Source of the DNA: Nitrosomonas marina
GTDB lineage: Bacteria > Pseudomonadota > Gammaproteobacteria > Burkholderiales > Nitrosomonadaceae
Direction of reading: 5' to 3'
NCBI RefSeq assembly: GCF_900110145.1
Contig: NZ_FOCP01000017.1
Location: 1-64,000, forward strand
Length of the DNA stretch: 64,000 nt
The notes beneath the pieces were generated by a model. That model was not told the origin of the DNA. It worked only from the letters and a program-made list of their open reading frames with translations, and searched no databases. This document shows, piece by piece, positions 56,489-64,000 of this stretch. Position 1 is the first letter of the stretch. Each line of letters opens with the position of its first letter. Both the position numbers and the translations under genes were made by a program.

Positions 56489-56798
56489 TATTCGGCTCTT
56501 TTGGAGGAAAAGAAGTATGGTGCGGGCAGTTATTTTTCAGGCAATACGTACCGGTACGAATGCCAGACTTAACTTGAACGCAACACTGAACCTGTTATAA
56601 GCTGCTGGGATTGTGCTACAACCGTAACAGTCAATTTCAGTCTGTCTGAAAAAGGGTCAACCTGTACCGCAGCATCATGCGGTAAATGAAATATACAGTT
56701 TGTAATTGATATTCCGGCACCCTTTGAACAAGCTGGCGCGGAAAATGCCATCAGCTTTCTGAAGGAGCCGCAGGTATCCCGGTGTGTGCAGCAATCTG
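56489..56798. other. Intergenic stretch, 310 nt
   Basis: Between the czcA-C start and a small exported-protein gene. A short frame at 56569-56751 has no support. Expected to hold the efflux promoter; no clear metal-regulator operator seen. Confidence 0.45.
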
Positions 56799-57173
56799 TT
56801 AGTTGCGGTCGAAGATTCGAGGGGGGCGAAACAGAGAATATGCGGGGGTGTCTGATATCAGCTCAGAAATGAATTCATCAAAAATTTCTGTTATTGCTGG
56901 GAGCAGGGAATGCAGTGGTTTTGACAGGAAAAAGGGCTGTTGTGCAGTACTGAGACATACGCCGGATGATACGGTTAAATCGGTTTCTGCAGAAAGATCC
57001 TGGGGTAGACTAGTTGTATGTGTTTTCTGGGCAACTGGATATAAATGCTGATGATCGTTGTCCAGAACGTGCATAAAAATTTCGCCTTGAAAGGCCCACG
57101 CCAGTGAATTTGACACCAGTGCACAGAGAAATATTAACAGTACGCAATTGATGAAAAAATGATTATTCGCCAT
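56799..57173 (-). CDS. Small exported protein upstream of the efflux operon
   Basis: 124 residues: signal peptide (CVLLIFLCALVSNSLAWA), then a short domain with HVLDNDHQHLY and no recognised motif, ending with a Phe-Arg-Pro segment (YSLFRPPRIFDRN). It is on the same strand as the heavy-metal efflux genes, 310 nt upstream. Small secreted proteins of unknown role often accompany metal resistance loci, sometimes with a similar RPP-type C-terminus. Function not known; a metal sensor or chaperone is possible. Confidence 0.55.
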   Translation of the reverse strand: MANNHFFINCVLLIFLCALVSNSLAWAFQGEIFMHVLDNDHQHLYPVAQKTHTTSLPQDLSAETDLTVSSGVCLSTAQQPFFLSKPLHSLLPAITEIFDEFISELISDTPAYSLFRPPRIFDRN

Positions 57174-57283
57174 GAATGAGCGTAAGTTATTTACGAATGC
57201 AATGAAATGATCAAAGCGTTGTACCCACAGTGGAATCCCTGATTCCTAAACGAGAATGAAGTAAATTTTCAATGATGTCAATT

Positions 57284-58675
57284 TCAATGACGTAACCCCT
57301 CTGGTGCGTTGCCTGGCTCTTTATGCTCCAGGGGTTGAGGTTCAAGTACGGCCACAGTGAGTCTGTCGTCATTAAAATATTTTTCCGCAACCATGCGAAT
57401 TTGATCTGCGGTTACTGTCTGCAGTTTCTCAAGTATGAGATCAATATCCCGGTAGGAGAGTCCGATACTTTCCAATCTGCCAATCTGCATAGTCTGTGCG
57501 AAAACGGAATCGAGTTGATAAACCTGGCTGGCGATAACCTGGGCCTTGACTCGATTTAATTCTTCATCGGTCACATTATTTTCTATCATTTGCTTGATTT
57601 CCGTGCGAAATGCCTGTTCCAGCTCTTCTACAGTTTTTCCGGGGCTAGGTGTGCCGCCAAGCAAAAACATGCTTTGGCCACGGCCGGTCGCTGTATAGCT
57701 GGCGCTTACAGAGTTGGCGATTTGAAGTCCGCGTACCAGTGATTTATTCAGTCTGGCAGATGCGTGTCCATCAAGTATGCTTTCCAGTACTTCGAGTGCA
57801 AAAGGTTCCCAGTCCTCTTTAGGGTCATGTATAACCGGTGTATGATATCCCATGAGCAGATAAGGCAATTCAGCTGGTGCTTTTACGGTAATACGTTTAA
57901 TACCAAGCTGGGGCGGCTCGGTCTGCGGTTTGCGCTTGTCCAGTGAGAGTACAGGACGTGCCGGTATCTTGCCATAATACTGTTGTGCCAGCGTTTTTAC
58001 TTCGCCAGGATTGACGTCCCCGGTAATAACGAGCACGGCGTTGTTGGGTGTATACCAGCGGTCATACCAGGTTTGCGCATCGTCGACAGTCATGTTCTCA
58101 AGATCGTTCATCCAGCCGATGACTGGCCGACGGTATGGGTGAGACTGATAAGCGGTTGCCAGCATTTTCTCAAATAACAATGAGCGTGCCTGGTCATCGG
58201 TCCGAAGCCGTCGTTCTTCCATAACAACTTTGATTTCTTTGGAAAATTCTTCTTCAGTTAGCTTCAGGTTTTGCATGCGATCTGCTTCAAGCTCCATGGA
58301 CAGCGGCAAAAAATCCTTATGCAGCTGTTGAAAATAACCGGTGTAGTCGCGACTGGTGAAAGCGTTGTCACGCCCGCCGGCAGCAGCGATACGCTTGGAA
58401 AATTGTCCACCGGGGATTTTTTCAGTACCCTTGAACATCATGTGCTCCAGTACATGTGCAACACCTGTTACACCGTTTGTTTCATCGACGCTGCCGGCTT
58501 TATACATCAATAGCGACACAACAACAGGTGAGCGGTGGTCTTCCTTGACAACCAGTTTCAAGCCATTCTCGAGTATGTATTCGTGCGGATTTGCACTTAA
58601 GGGACTTGCCGCCCAGCACAGGGATATCATCAGCAATGCGATGATCGAAAAAGTTTTAAAGTAAACTGGCTTCAT
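57284..58675 (-). CDS. M16 family zinc peptidase (exported)
   Basis: 463 residues from the ATG at 58675. Signal peptide (ALLMISLCWAASPLSA), then the inverted zinc motif HVLEH in GVAHVLEHMMFKGTEK, with the distal Glu in EEFSKEIKVVMEERRLRTDDQ. Two homologous halves follow (N: 30-250, C: 250-460; ITVKAPAELPYLLMGYHTPV). M16 enzymes degrade small peptides; exported members act in the periplasm. Many relatives occur as a pair with an inactive partner gene; only one is present here. Divergent from ftsY. A longer frame to 58735 exists but lacks a plausible signal peptide start. Confidence 0.88.
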   Translation of the reverse strand: MKPVYFKTFSIIALLMISLCWAASPLSANPHEYILENGLKLVVKEDHRSPVVVSLLMYKAGSVDETNGVTGVAHVLEHMMFKGTEKIPGGQFSKRIAAAGGRDNAFTSRDYTGYFQQLHKDFLPLSMELEADRMQNLKLTEEEFSKEIKVVMEERRLRTDDQARSLLFEKMLATAYQSHPYRRPVIGWMNDLENMTVDDAQTWYDRWYTPNNAVLVITGDVNPGEVKTLAQQYYGKIPARPVLSLDKRKPQTEPPQLGIKRITVKAPAELPYLLMGYHTPVIHDPKEDWEPFALEVLESILDGHASARLNKSLVRGLQIANSVSASYTATGRGQSMFLLGGTPSPGKTVEELEQAFRTEIKQMIENNVTDEELNRVKAQVIASQVYQLDSVFAQTMQIGRLESIGLSYRDIDLILEKLQTVTADQIRMVAEKYFNDDRLTVAVLEPQPLEHKEPGNAPEGLRH

Positions 58676-58755
58676 TTTTGCTAACCTAAATGTGACTAAA
58701 CAGAATAAAATTAGTATGTGAATGTAACATTGCAATCAGGACAGAGCCTACCAGA

Positions 58756-59892
58756 ATGTTTAATTTTTTTAAATCCAAAAAGAAAGAGTCCGAGCATGCC
58801 AGTCAGACTGAAGAGTCAGTCAAAAAAAACGACACTGCTGAAACTGAAAGCCATTTTTTCGAAGATGATCAATCTAAATTAGTTCAAACTGAGCAGCCAG
58901 AAACACCGCCGGATTATGTTGCTGAATCCGGAACCCCAACACAGGAGGAATCCAGTCCGCTCAGTTTCGCGGGGAAAATCCGTCTGGGATTGACAAGAAC
59001 TCGCCAGAATCTGGGTAGACAATTGTCCGGTTTGTTTGGCGGTGGCGGAAAAATTGATGAAGAACTGTATGAAGAATTGGAGACCATCCTGTTGACGGCG
59101 GATACAGGCGTTAATGCGACAACCCAATTACTGGAGGATCTTCGTGTACAAGTCAAAAAGAAGGGGCTGACAGAAGCGGCGGAGTTGAAAACAGCATTGA
59201 AGGAATCCCTGGTAGGTATGCTAAAACCACTGGAAAAATCCCTTGACACCACTTCAAACAAGCCGTTTGTAATTATGATTACTGGTGTGAACGGAGTGGG
59301 CAAGACGACGTCAATCGGCAAGTTGGCCAAATATTTTCAGGCACGCGGACAATCAGTGTTACTCGCAGCCGGAGATACATTTCGTGCTGCAGCTCGTGAA
59401 CAACTGGTCGCGTGGGGAGAGCGAAACAGTGTGACGGTGATTGCGCCTGACAGTGATCCCGCTAAAAAAAGTGACCCTGCTGCAGTAATTTTCGATGCCA
59501 TTAATGCGGCAAAAGCCCGCGAAATTGATATAGTTTTGGCGGATACTGCAGGCCGCCTGACGACGCAGTTGCATTTGATGGAAGAAATCAAAAAGGTAAA
59601 ACGGGTAATTGCCAAGGCCATGCCGGATGCGCCGCATGAAGTCTTGCTGGTGCTGGATGCCAATACTGGACAAAATGCGGTGACGCAGGTACGTGCATTT
59701 GACGAGGCACTGAAAGTCACGGGGCTTGTCCTGACCAAGCTCGATGGTACGGCAAAAGGCGGTGTGGTTGCGGCTATACGCGGTCAGTACTCTCAAGACC
59801 CACCTGCATTGCGATTTATCGGTGTAGGAGAAGGTGTCGACGATCTGCGACCCTTTAATGCGGAAGAGTTTGTCGACGCCATGTTTGACTAG
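58756..59892 (+). CDS. ftsY: Signal recognition particle receptor
   Basis: 378 residues. An acidic, Lys/Glu-rich N-terminal A domain (about 1-60) precedes the N helical bundle (ELYEELETILLTADTGVNATTQLL) and the G domain: GVNGVGKTTSIGKLAKYFQ, AAGDTFRAAAREQL, DTAGRLTTQLHLMEE, TKLDGTAKGGVV and FIGVGEGVDDLRPF. FtsY docks SRP-bound ribosomes at the membrane for co-translational insertion. Upstream of ftsE-ftsX and rpoH as in other betaproteobacteria; 100 nt separate it from ftsE. Confidence 0.97.
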   Translation: MFNFFKSKKKESEHASQTEESVKKNDTAETESHFFEDDQSKLVQTEQPETPPDYVAESGTPTQEESSPLSFAGKIRLGLTRTRQNLGRQLSGLFGGGGKIDEELYEELETILLTADTGVNATTQLLEDLRVQVKKKGLTEAAELKTALKESLVGMLKPLEKSLDTTSNKPFVIMITGVNGVGKTTSIGKLAKYFQARGQSVLLAAGDTFRAAAREQLVAWGERNSVTVIAPDSDPAKKSDPAAVIFDAINAAKAREIDIVLADTAGRLTTQLHLMEEIKKVKRVIAKAMPDAPHEVLLVLDANTGQNAVTQVRAFDEALKVTGLVLTKLDGTAKGGVVAAIRGQYSQDPPALRFIGVGEGVDDLRPFNAEEFVDAMFD

Positions 59893-59992
59893 CCGGTGGC
59901 GTTTCCGGTTAATCTATTGTGTAGTGCTGTGTTTTCACAGAATTTAGTCGTGTTTAAAGACCGCTCGTCTTCGTATTAATCGTCGAGGCTGT

Positions 59993-60646
59993 ATGATTCA
60001 GTTCAAACAAGTGAGTAAGCGTTTCCCCGATGGATATCAGGCATTGAATAATATTGATTTAAATATTGATGCAGGCGAAATGGTTTTTTTAACGGGGCAT
60101 TCCGGTGCGGGTAAAAGTACATTATTGAGGTTGATTGCGGCTATCGAACGACCAACCTCTGGGGTTATCGCGATCAACGGACACAATATCGTACAGTTGA
60201 GGCCCGCTGCATTACCGTTTTTGCGTCGTAAAATCGGTTTTGTGTTTCAGGATTATAAACTGCTGTTTGACAGGAACGTATATGAAAATGTGCTGTTGCC
60301 TTTGCAGATTAGCGGTTTTGACAACAAAATTACGGCTGGAAGGGTACGCGCCGCACTTGATAAGGTTGGCCTGTTAAATAAAGAAAAAGCCATGCCGATT
60401 ACACTTTCCGGCGGGGAACGGCAGCGATTGTGCATTGCGCGAGCTGTGGTGCATCGGCCGTTGATTCTGATTGCTGATGAACCGACAGGCAATCTGGATA
60501 TTGCATATGCACGGGAGATCATGGCTATTTTTCATTCATTTCATCAGGTAGGTGTAACTGTATTAATTGCAACGCATGATGCGTCATTGTTGGAAGATAC
60601 GCATTATCGTGTTTTGTCCCTGCAGCATGGAAAATTTGCGGCATGA
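59993..60646 (+). CDS. ftsE: Cell division ATP-binding protein FtsE
   Basis: 217 residues. Walker [16 protein letters not shown], the ABC signature [19 protein letters not shown], Walker [14 protein letters not shown] and the switch His in ATHDASLL. FtsE pairs with FtsX to activate periplasmic peptidoglycan hydrolases at the division septum. Its stop overlaps the FtsX start by four bases (ATGA). Confidence 0.96.
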   Translation: MIQFKQVSKRFPDGYQALNNIDLNIDAGEMVFLTGHSGAGKSTLLRLIAAIERPTSGVIAINGHNIVQLRPAALPFLRRKIGFVFQDYKLLFDRNVYENVLLPLQISGFDNKITAGRVRAALDKVGLLNKEKAMPITLSGGERQRLCIARAVVHRPLILIADEPTGNLDIAYAREIMAIFHSFHQVGVTVLIATHDASLLEDTHYRVLSLQHGKFAA

Positions 60647-61557
60647 TCAAAGCCTGGTTGAGTCAGCACGGTTTTGTTTTCGGACAGACGCTCAAACGCA
60701 TGGTGTTGTCACCCGTAACCAATCTGCTGAGTATACTGGTAATGGGAGTGGCATTCAGTCTGCCGGTCGGAGTCTACATATTGCTGCAAAATTTACATGC
60801 AATTTCTGGTCAGACAGTTGTTACGCCGCAAATGAGCCTGTTTTTCAAACAGCATGCAACAGAACAGGATATTGACACGATTCGTAACCTGTTGCAGGAG
60901 CAAAAACGGATCGTGGGAATTGAATTTGTCCCCAAAGATCAGGCTCTGTTGCAATTACAGCAGAGTGGTGGTTTGGAAAACATTATACATAGCCTTGGAC
61001 GAAACCCCCTGCCGGATGCATTTCTTGTCGACATACAGGATGTGGACATCGAAGCACTGGATCAGCTTCAGACGACCATGCAGGGATGGCCGGAAATCGA
61101 ATATGTGCAGTTTGATTCCGTCTGGACCAAACGTTTGGAAGCGATGTTGAATTTCGGACGCGTAGTGGTTTTGCTGTTGTTTGCGTTGCTGAGCGTAGCC
61201 GTAGTTGCTGTGATGTTTAATACAATTAGATTGCAGATTATGACCAGGCGTGATGAAATTGAGCTGTCCAAGCTTATTGGTGCAACAGATAGTTTTATCC
61301 GGCGGCCTTTCCTTTATTTTGGCGCAATCCAGGGTCTGGCAGGCGGTATAACTGCCTGGTTGATAATTGCCCTGGTATTACAAACGATAAATGGCCAACT
61401 CAAGACGCTGGCCGATCTCTATGCCTGGAATGTACATTTACAGCATCTTCCTGAACAGGACAGTATCAGTCTGCTTCTTTTTGCCGCCTGGCTGGGCTGG
61501 TTGGGTGCGCGCCTCGCCGTTGCCGGTCATCTCAGGGGAATCGAAACCGATACATAG
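60643..61557 (+). CDS. ftsX: Cell division protein FtsX
   Basis: 304 residues with the FtsX arrangement: one N-terminal helix (about 25-48), a large periplasmic domain (50-170), then three further helices. The periplasmic domain (FVPKDQALLQLQQSGGLENIIHSLGRNPLPDAFLVDI) and RRDEIELSKLIGATDSFIRRPFLYFGAIQGL are family-typical. The periplasmic domain recruits EnvC-like hydrolase activators. Couples with ftsE by overlap. Confidence 0.95.
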   Translation: MIKAWLSQHGFVFGQTLKRMVLSPVTNLLSILVMGVAFSLPVGVYILLQNLHAISGQTVVTPQMSLFFKQHATEQDIDTIRNLLQEQKRIVGIEFVPKDQALLQLQQSGGLENIIHSLGRNPLPDAFLVDIQDVDIEALDQLQTTMQGWPEIEYVQFDSVWTKRLEAMLNFGRVVVLLLFALLSVAVVAVMFNTIRLQIMTRRDEIELSKLIGATDSFIRRPFLYFGAIQGLAGGITAWLIIALVLQTINGQLKTLADLYAWNVHLQHLPEQDSISLLLFAAWLGWLGARLAVAGHLRGIETDT

Positions 61558-61669
61558 ATCTGAGATTGATGATGGCAATTGATTCAGGATGTTAGGCGAA
61601 TGCATGTATTCAAGAAAAATATGAAAAAGATTAATAATATTTTTACATAATACTGAACTCTAGACTCGA

Positions 61670-61696
61670 TTCGCACTCTTAAGCTGAGAGTGCTAA
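61670..61696 (+). promoter_or_regulatory. CIRCE element (HrcA operator) before rpoH
   Basis: TTCGCACTC (61670-61678), nine bases, GAGTGCTAA (61688-61696). The CIRCE consensus is TTAGCACTC-N9-GAGTGCTAA, so there is one mismatch and the spacing is exact. A TAAAAT at 61694-61699 could be a -10 box, with a partial -35 inside the left arm, so HrcA binding would block transcription. It lies 62 nt before the rpoH start codon. Confidence 0.85.
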
Positions 61697-61758
61697 AATA
61701 ATAGACAAATTTATTTAAGCAGATATCATTATTTGAACGAGGTAAAGAGGAGAATATC

Positions 61759-62601
61759 ATGACATATGCTTTAACGGTACCGTCTATAAGCGGGAATCTT
61801 GAAAGCTATATACAGTCGGCGAATTCTTTTCCGTTACTGTCTCAGGAAGAAGAAAACAAGCTTGCAAGACGCTTACGGGATCAGGGCGATATCAACGCAG
61901 CACAGCAGTTGATATTGTCGCATTTGCGTTTTGTCGTGACGATTGCGCGCGGTTACAAGGGCTATGGTCTGCCGCAGGCAGATCTTATCCAAGAAGGCAA
62001 TGTGGGCCTGATGAAAGCAGTCAAGCGTTTTGACCCTGAGCGTGGTGTACGACTGGTATCGTTTGCAGTGCACTGGATCAAGGCTGAAATTCATGAATTT
62101 ATCATGCGGAACTGGCGGTTGGTCAAAATCGCAACTACCAAGCAGCAGCGAAAACTGTTTTTTAATTTACGCAGCCTGAAGCAAGGGCTGGATACCATGA
62201 GTCCAGGAGAAGTGAAACAGGTTGCTGAACAGTTGAATGTTAAGCCTGAGGAAGTGGTTGAAATGGAAAAGCGTTTCAACGGTAACGACATTTCACTTGA
62301 ACCGCTATCTGACGAAGAAGACGACCGCTATAGTCCGATTGCATATTTGACTGACGGCTCAGATCCATCGCAGATCCTTGAAGCAGAGCAGGACAAAGCA
62401 CGCCGCGGTGAGGGGTTGCAGCAGTCCCTTGACCGTCTTGACGAACGCAGCCGTCACATTATCGAAGCGCGCTGGCTTAGAGAAGAAAATACGGCGACAT
62501 TGCATGAGCTTGCGGACGAACTGGGTGTTTCGGCAGAGCGAGTACGGCAGATTGAAGCAAAGGCCATTCAAAAAATACGCCATTTACTAACTGCGCAGTA
62601 A
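61759..62601 (+). CDS. rpoH: RNA polymerase heat-shock sigma factor (sigma-32)
   Basis: 280 residues with sigma-70 family regions: SHLRFVVTIARGYKGYGLPQADLIQEGNVGLMKAVKRFDPERGVRLVSFAVHWIKAEIHEFIMRNWRLVKIATTK (regions 2.1-2.4), the RpoH box QRKLFFNLR that distinguishes heat-shock sigmas, and the region 4 helix-turn-helix ERVRQIEAKAIQKIRHLL. The ATG has GAGGTAAAGAGGAG just upstream. A near-perfect CIRCE operator precedes it, so expression is probably repressed by HrcA until heat or unfolded protein titrates GroEL. An intrinsic terminator follows. Confidence 0.97.
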   Translation: MTYALTVPSISGNLESYIQSANSFPLLSQEEENKLARRLRDQGDINAAQQLILSHLRFVVTIARGYKGYGLPQADLIQEGNVGLMKAVKRFDPERGVRLVSFAVHWIKAEIHEFIMRNWRLVKIATTKQQRKLFFNLRSLKQGLDTMSPGEVKQVAEQLNVKPEEVVEMEKRFNGNDISLEPLSDEEDDRYSPIAYLTDGSDPSQILEAEQDKARRGEGLQQSLDRLDERSRHIIEARWLREENTATLHELADELGVSAERVRQIEAKAIQKIRHLLTAQ

Positions 62602-62642
62602 GTCATTATATATGAATGCCGGGTTGACAGATTGAAGTCGCA

Positions 62643-62675
62643 AAAAAACCCTCAGAAAAAGCTGAGGGTTTTTTT
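62643..62675. terminator. Bidirectional intrinsic terminator
   Basis: AAAAACCCTCAG, loop AAAAA, GCTGAGGGTTTTTTT with A-run before and T-run after. It separates rpoH (plus) from smbP (minus), which converge. Confidence 0.92.
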
Positions 62676-62690
62676 GAATAAATTAGCTTG

Positions 62691-63035
62691 TTAATGCCCT
62701 GATTTGCGCATATGCATGATTGCTTCTTTCATATGCTTGGCACCTTCGTCGGCATGTCCCATCTTGCCGTGCTTGATTGATTCTTCCATATGTTTTATGG
62801 CTTCTGTCATATGTTTATGTGCTGCGGCATGCGCTTCTTCAGCTTCCTTTGCATGTTGTAAAGCTTTTTCTGCATGCTCTACCAAAACCTTGGCATGTCC
62901 GTCTTCACCATGCGCAAGTGCTTGTCCTGCATGTTCCATAGCTTCAGAAGTGTGTCCTGCATCGGATGCCAAAGCCTGATTGCTCAGGAATATAGCCAAC
63001 ACACCTATTGCGAATATAGTTGATAGCTGTTTCAT
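62691..63035 (-). CDS. smbP: SmbP-like small metal-binding protein
   Basis: 114 residues from the ATG at 63035, which has GGAGG six bases upstream. After a signal peptide (FLSNQALA) nearly the whole mature protein is made of short helical repeats with spaced His and Ala/Glu/Lys: HAGQALAHGE, EHAEKALQHAKEAEE, AHKHMTEAIKHMEESIKHGKMGH. This is the pattern of SmbP of Nitrosomonas europaea, a periplasmic protein that binds copper and other divalent metals. The His spacing would put all side chains on one face of a four-helix bundle. Confidence 0.9.
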   Translation of the reverse strand: MKQLSTIFAIGVLAIFLSNQALASDAGHTSEAMEHAGQALAHGEDGHAKVLVEHAEKALQHAKEAEEAHAAAHKHMTEAIKHMEESIKHGKMGHADEGAKHMKEAIMHMRKSGH

Positions 63036-63249
63036 TGTAACCTCCTCCATTTACAAATTGATTTTGCTTCTTTAGGACAACCCTCCACAATGCGCTTGCG
63101 CCATTTTCTACTGTCAATATAATCAACAAGCACATAATTATTTATAACATAAAGTGGCTGATAAAAACATAAGTATTGCTACTTACTCGTTACGCGTACT
63201 GAAGGCCTGCCAGAAATCATGACGATTTTGATCATTCTTGATTTCAACG

Positions 63250-64000
63250 TTACTGTAGCGCCGGTGCCAGATCGAAGATTTCGGTAATCTGACTGAATGA
63301 TGCTCCAGGCGATGTTCCACCACCAATGGCATAAAGCCGTCCATCGACAACAGCCACACCCAGGCCATGTCTTGCCGTTGGCATGGGCGGCATGATTAAC
63401 CAGCGGTCATTGTCGGGAAGATATTTTTCATTGTTGTCAAACGTGCCTTCATCCGATTCACCACCGAGTATGTAGATATGCTCGTTGATTACGCCGACAC
63501 CGATACCGCTGCGGGCAGTTGGTAAATTTGCTTTGTACTCCCATAGATCAGAAGCGGGGTCGTACGCTTCAACCACACTGGTGTTTTGCTGGTATTTCAA
63601 ATTAGAACGTCCGCCGATTGCATAGATTTTGGAGCCGGTGGCTGCAACAGCAAGATGATCGCGAGGTGCAGATAATGGCGCGCCGGTTGCCCAGGAATCA
63701 GTGGCCGGATCGTAAATTTCGGTGGCGCCCGTGTTTTGTTTGCCGTCGTAACCACCGATTGCGTATATTCGACCCTGATGAACGGTTACGCCAAGTGCGC
63801 CGCGTGCGGTTGGCATGGGTGCTCGTTCTCGCCAGGTTTGAGTGGTAGGGTCATATTCATAAACAGTGTTGACAGGATGCCAGACAGTTAAGCCGGATTT
63901 GGTGAATCCGCCAATGACATATAAAAATCCACCGTGTGCCGCGATACCGGCGTGGTGTCGTCCTTCTGGCATAGGTGTTGACACGGTCCAGCTATCTGTT
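63250..64000 (-). CDS. Kelch-repeat protein, 5' end beyond window
   Basis: At least five Kelch repeats of about 47 residues, each with GRIYAIGG, a Tyr/Trp-containing strand and DPATDSWATGAPL-type linkers. They form a beta-propeller. The reading frame is open through the window edge, where TDSWTVSTPMPEGRHH continues the repeat upstream, so the protein starts further right and more repeats or a signal peptide are expected. Bacterial Kelch proteins include exported and cell-surface proteins; function unknown. It ends at 63250 with a short AspLeu-rich tail. Confidence 0.8.
   Translation of the reverse strand, partial: TDSWTVSTPMPEGRHHAGIAAHGGFLYVIGGFTKSGLTVWHPVNTVYEYDPTTQTWRERAPMPTARGALGVTVHQGRIYAIGGYDGKQNTGATEIYDPATDSWATGAPLSAPRDHLAVAATGSKIYAIGGRSNLKYQQNTSVVEAYDPASDLWEYKANLPTARSGIGVGVINEHIYILGGESDEGTFDNNEKYLPDNDRWLIMPPMPTARHGLGVAVVDGRLYAIGGGTSPGASFSQITEIFDLAPALQ

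Noticed and set aside
1..64000. rRNA, tRNA and CRISPR loci
   Set aside because: None could be recognised by eye on either strand; a dedicated tRNA scan was not possible here.

Overview
The window looks like chromosomal DNA of a betaproteobacterium, most likely an ammonia oxidiser of the Nitrosomonas group. The evidence is the ftsY-ftsE-ftsX-rpoH order with a heat-shock operator before rpoH, an SmbP-like small metal-binding protein (a family first described in Nitrosomonas europaea), a PEP-CTERM-like exported protein, a cis/trans fatty-acid isomerase, and generally moderate GC content. This assignment is an inference from gene content; no rRNA or tRNA gene was seen.

Layout. 1-2.5 kb: a GC-richer patch with a frameshifted DUF429-like gene and a protein of unknown function with an HTH-like N-terminus, bracketed by two similar palindromes. 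2.9-10.5 kb: AT-richer accessory genes (unknown exported protein, thioredoxin-fold protein, PEP-CTERM-like protein, AI-2E-type permease, GH24 lysozyme lipoprotein). 10.7-17.7 kb: a minus-strand operon of FecR-like lipoprotein, caspase-fold protease, CFI-box protein and TPR-CHAT lipoprotein. 18.1-22.7 kb: a second TPR-CHAT lipoprotein and two small membrane proteins. 22.7-34.5 kb: a compact minus-strand contractile injection system (CIS) operon: DUF4255 cap protein, sheath, tube, disordered repeat protein, tube/LysM-type adaptor, VgrG-like spike, PAAR-like tip, gp25-like wedge, baseplate J fused to a beta-propeller, tail protein I, a membrane-anchored PASTA protein and a second single-pass protein. 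An RTX protein with a lysozyme-like N-terminus lies just upstream of it. 36-63 kb: mostly housekeeping and metal-handling genes: malate/lactate dehydrogenase family, 1-Cys peroxiredoxin, ubiE, DUF971, PhoR-like kinase, cti, cation diffusion facilitator, phhB-rsgA, M48 protease, orn, a His-rich EF-hand protein, a heavy-metal RND system with a fused CzcA-CzcC polypeptide, M16 peptidase, ftsY, ftsEX, rpoH, smbP. The window ends inside a Kelch-repeat gene.

The most unusual part is 10.7-35.9 kb. The CIS has sheath, tube, spike and baseplate, but no AAA+ ATPase, tape-measure protein or separate tail fibre can be seen here. It does carry a transmembrane PASTA protein that could hold the particle at the envelope. 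Next to it are three putative cysteine proteases (two CHAT, one caspase-fold) that all carry export or lipoprotein signals, and both CHAT and caspase catalytic His/Cys pairs look intact. An envelope-anchored CIS linked to a periplasmic protease module is a hypothesis based on proximity and shared export signals; nothing in the sequence proves that they act together.
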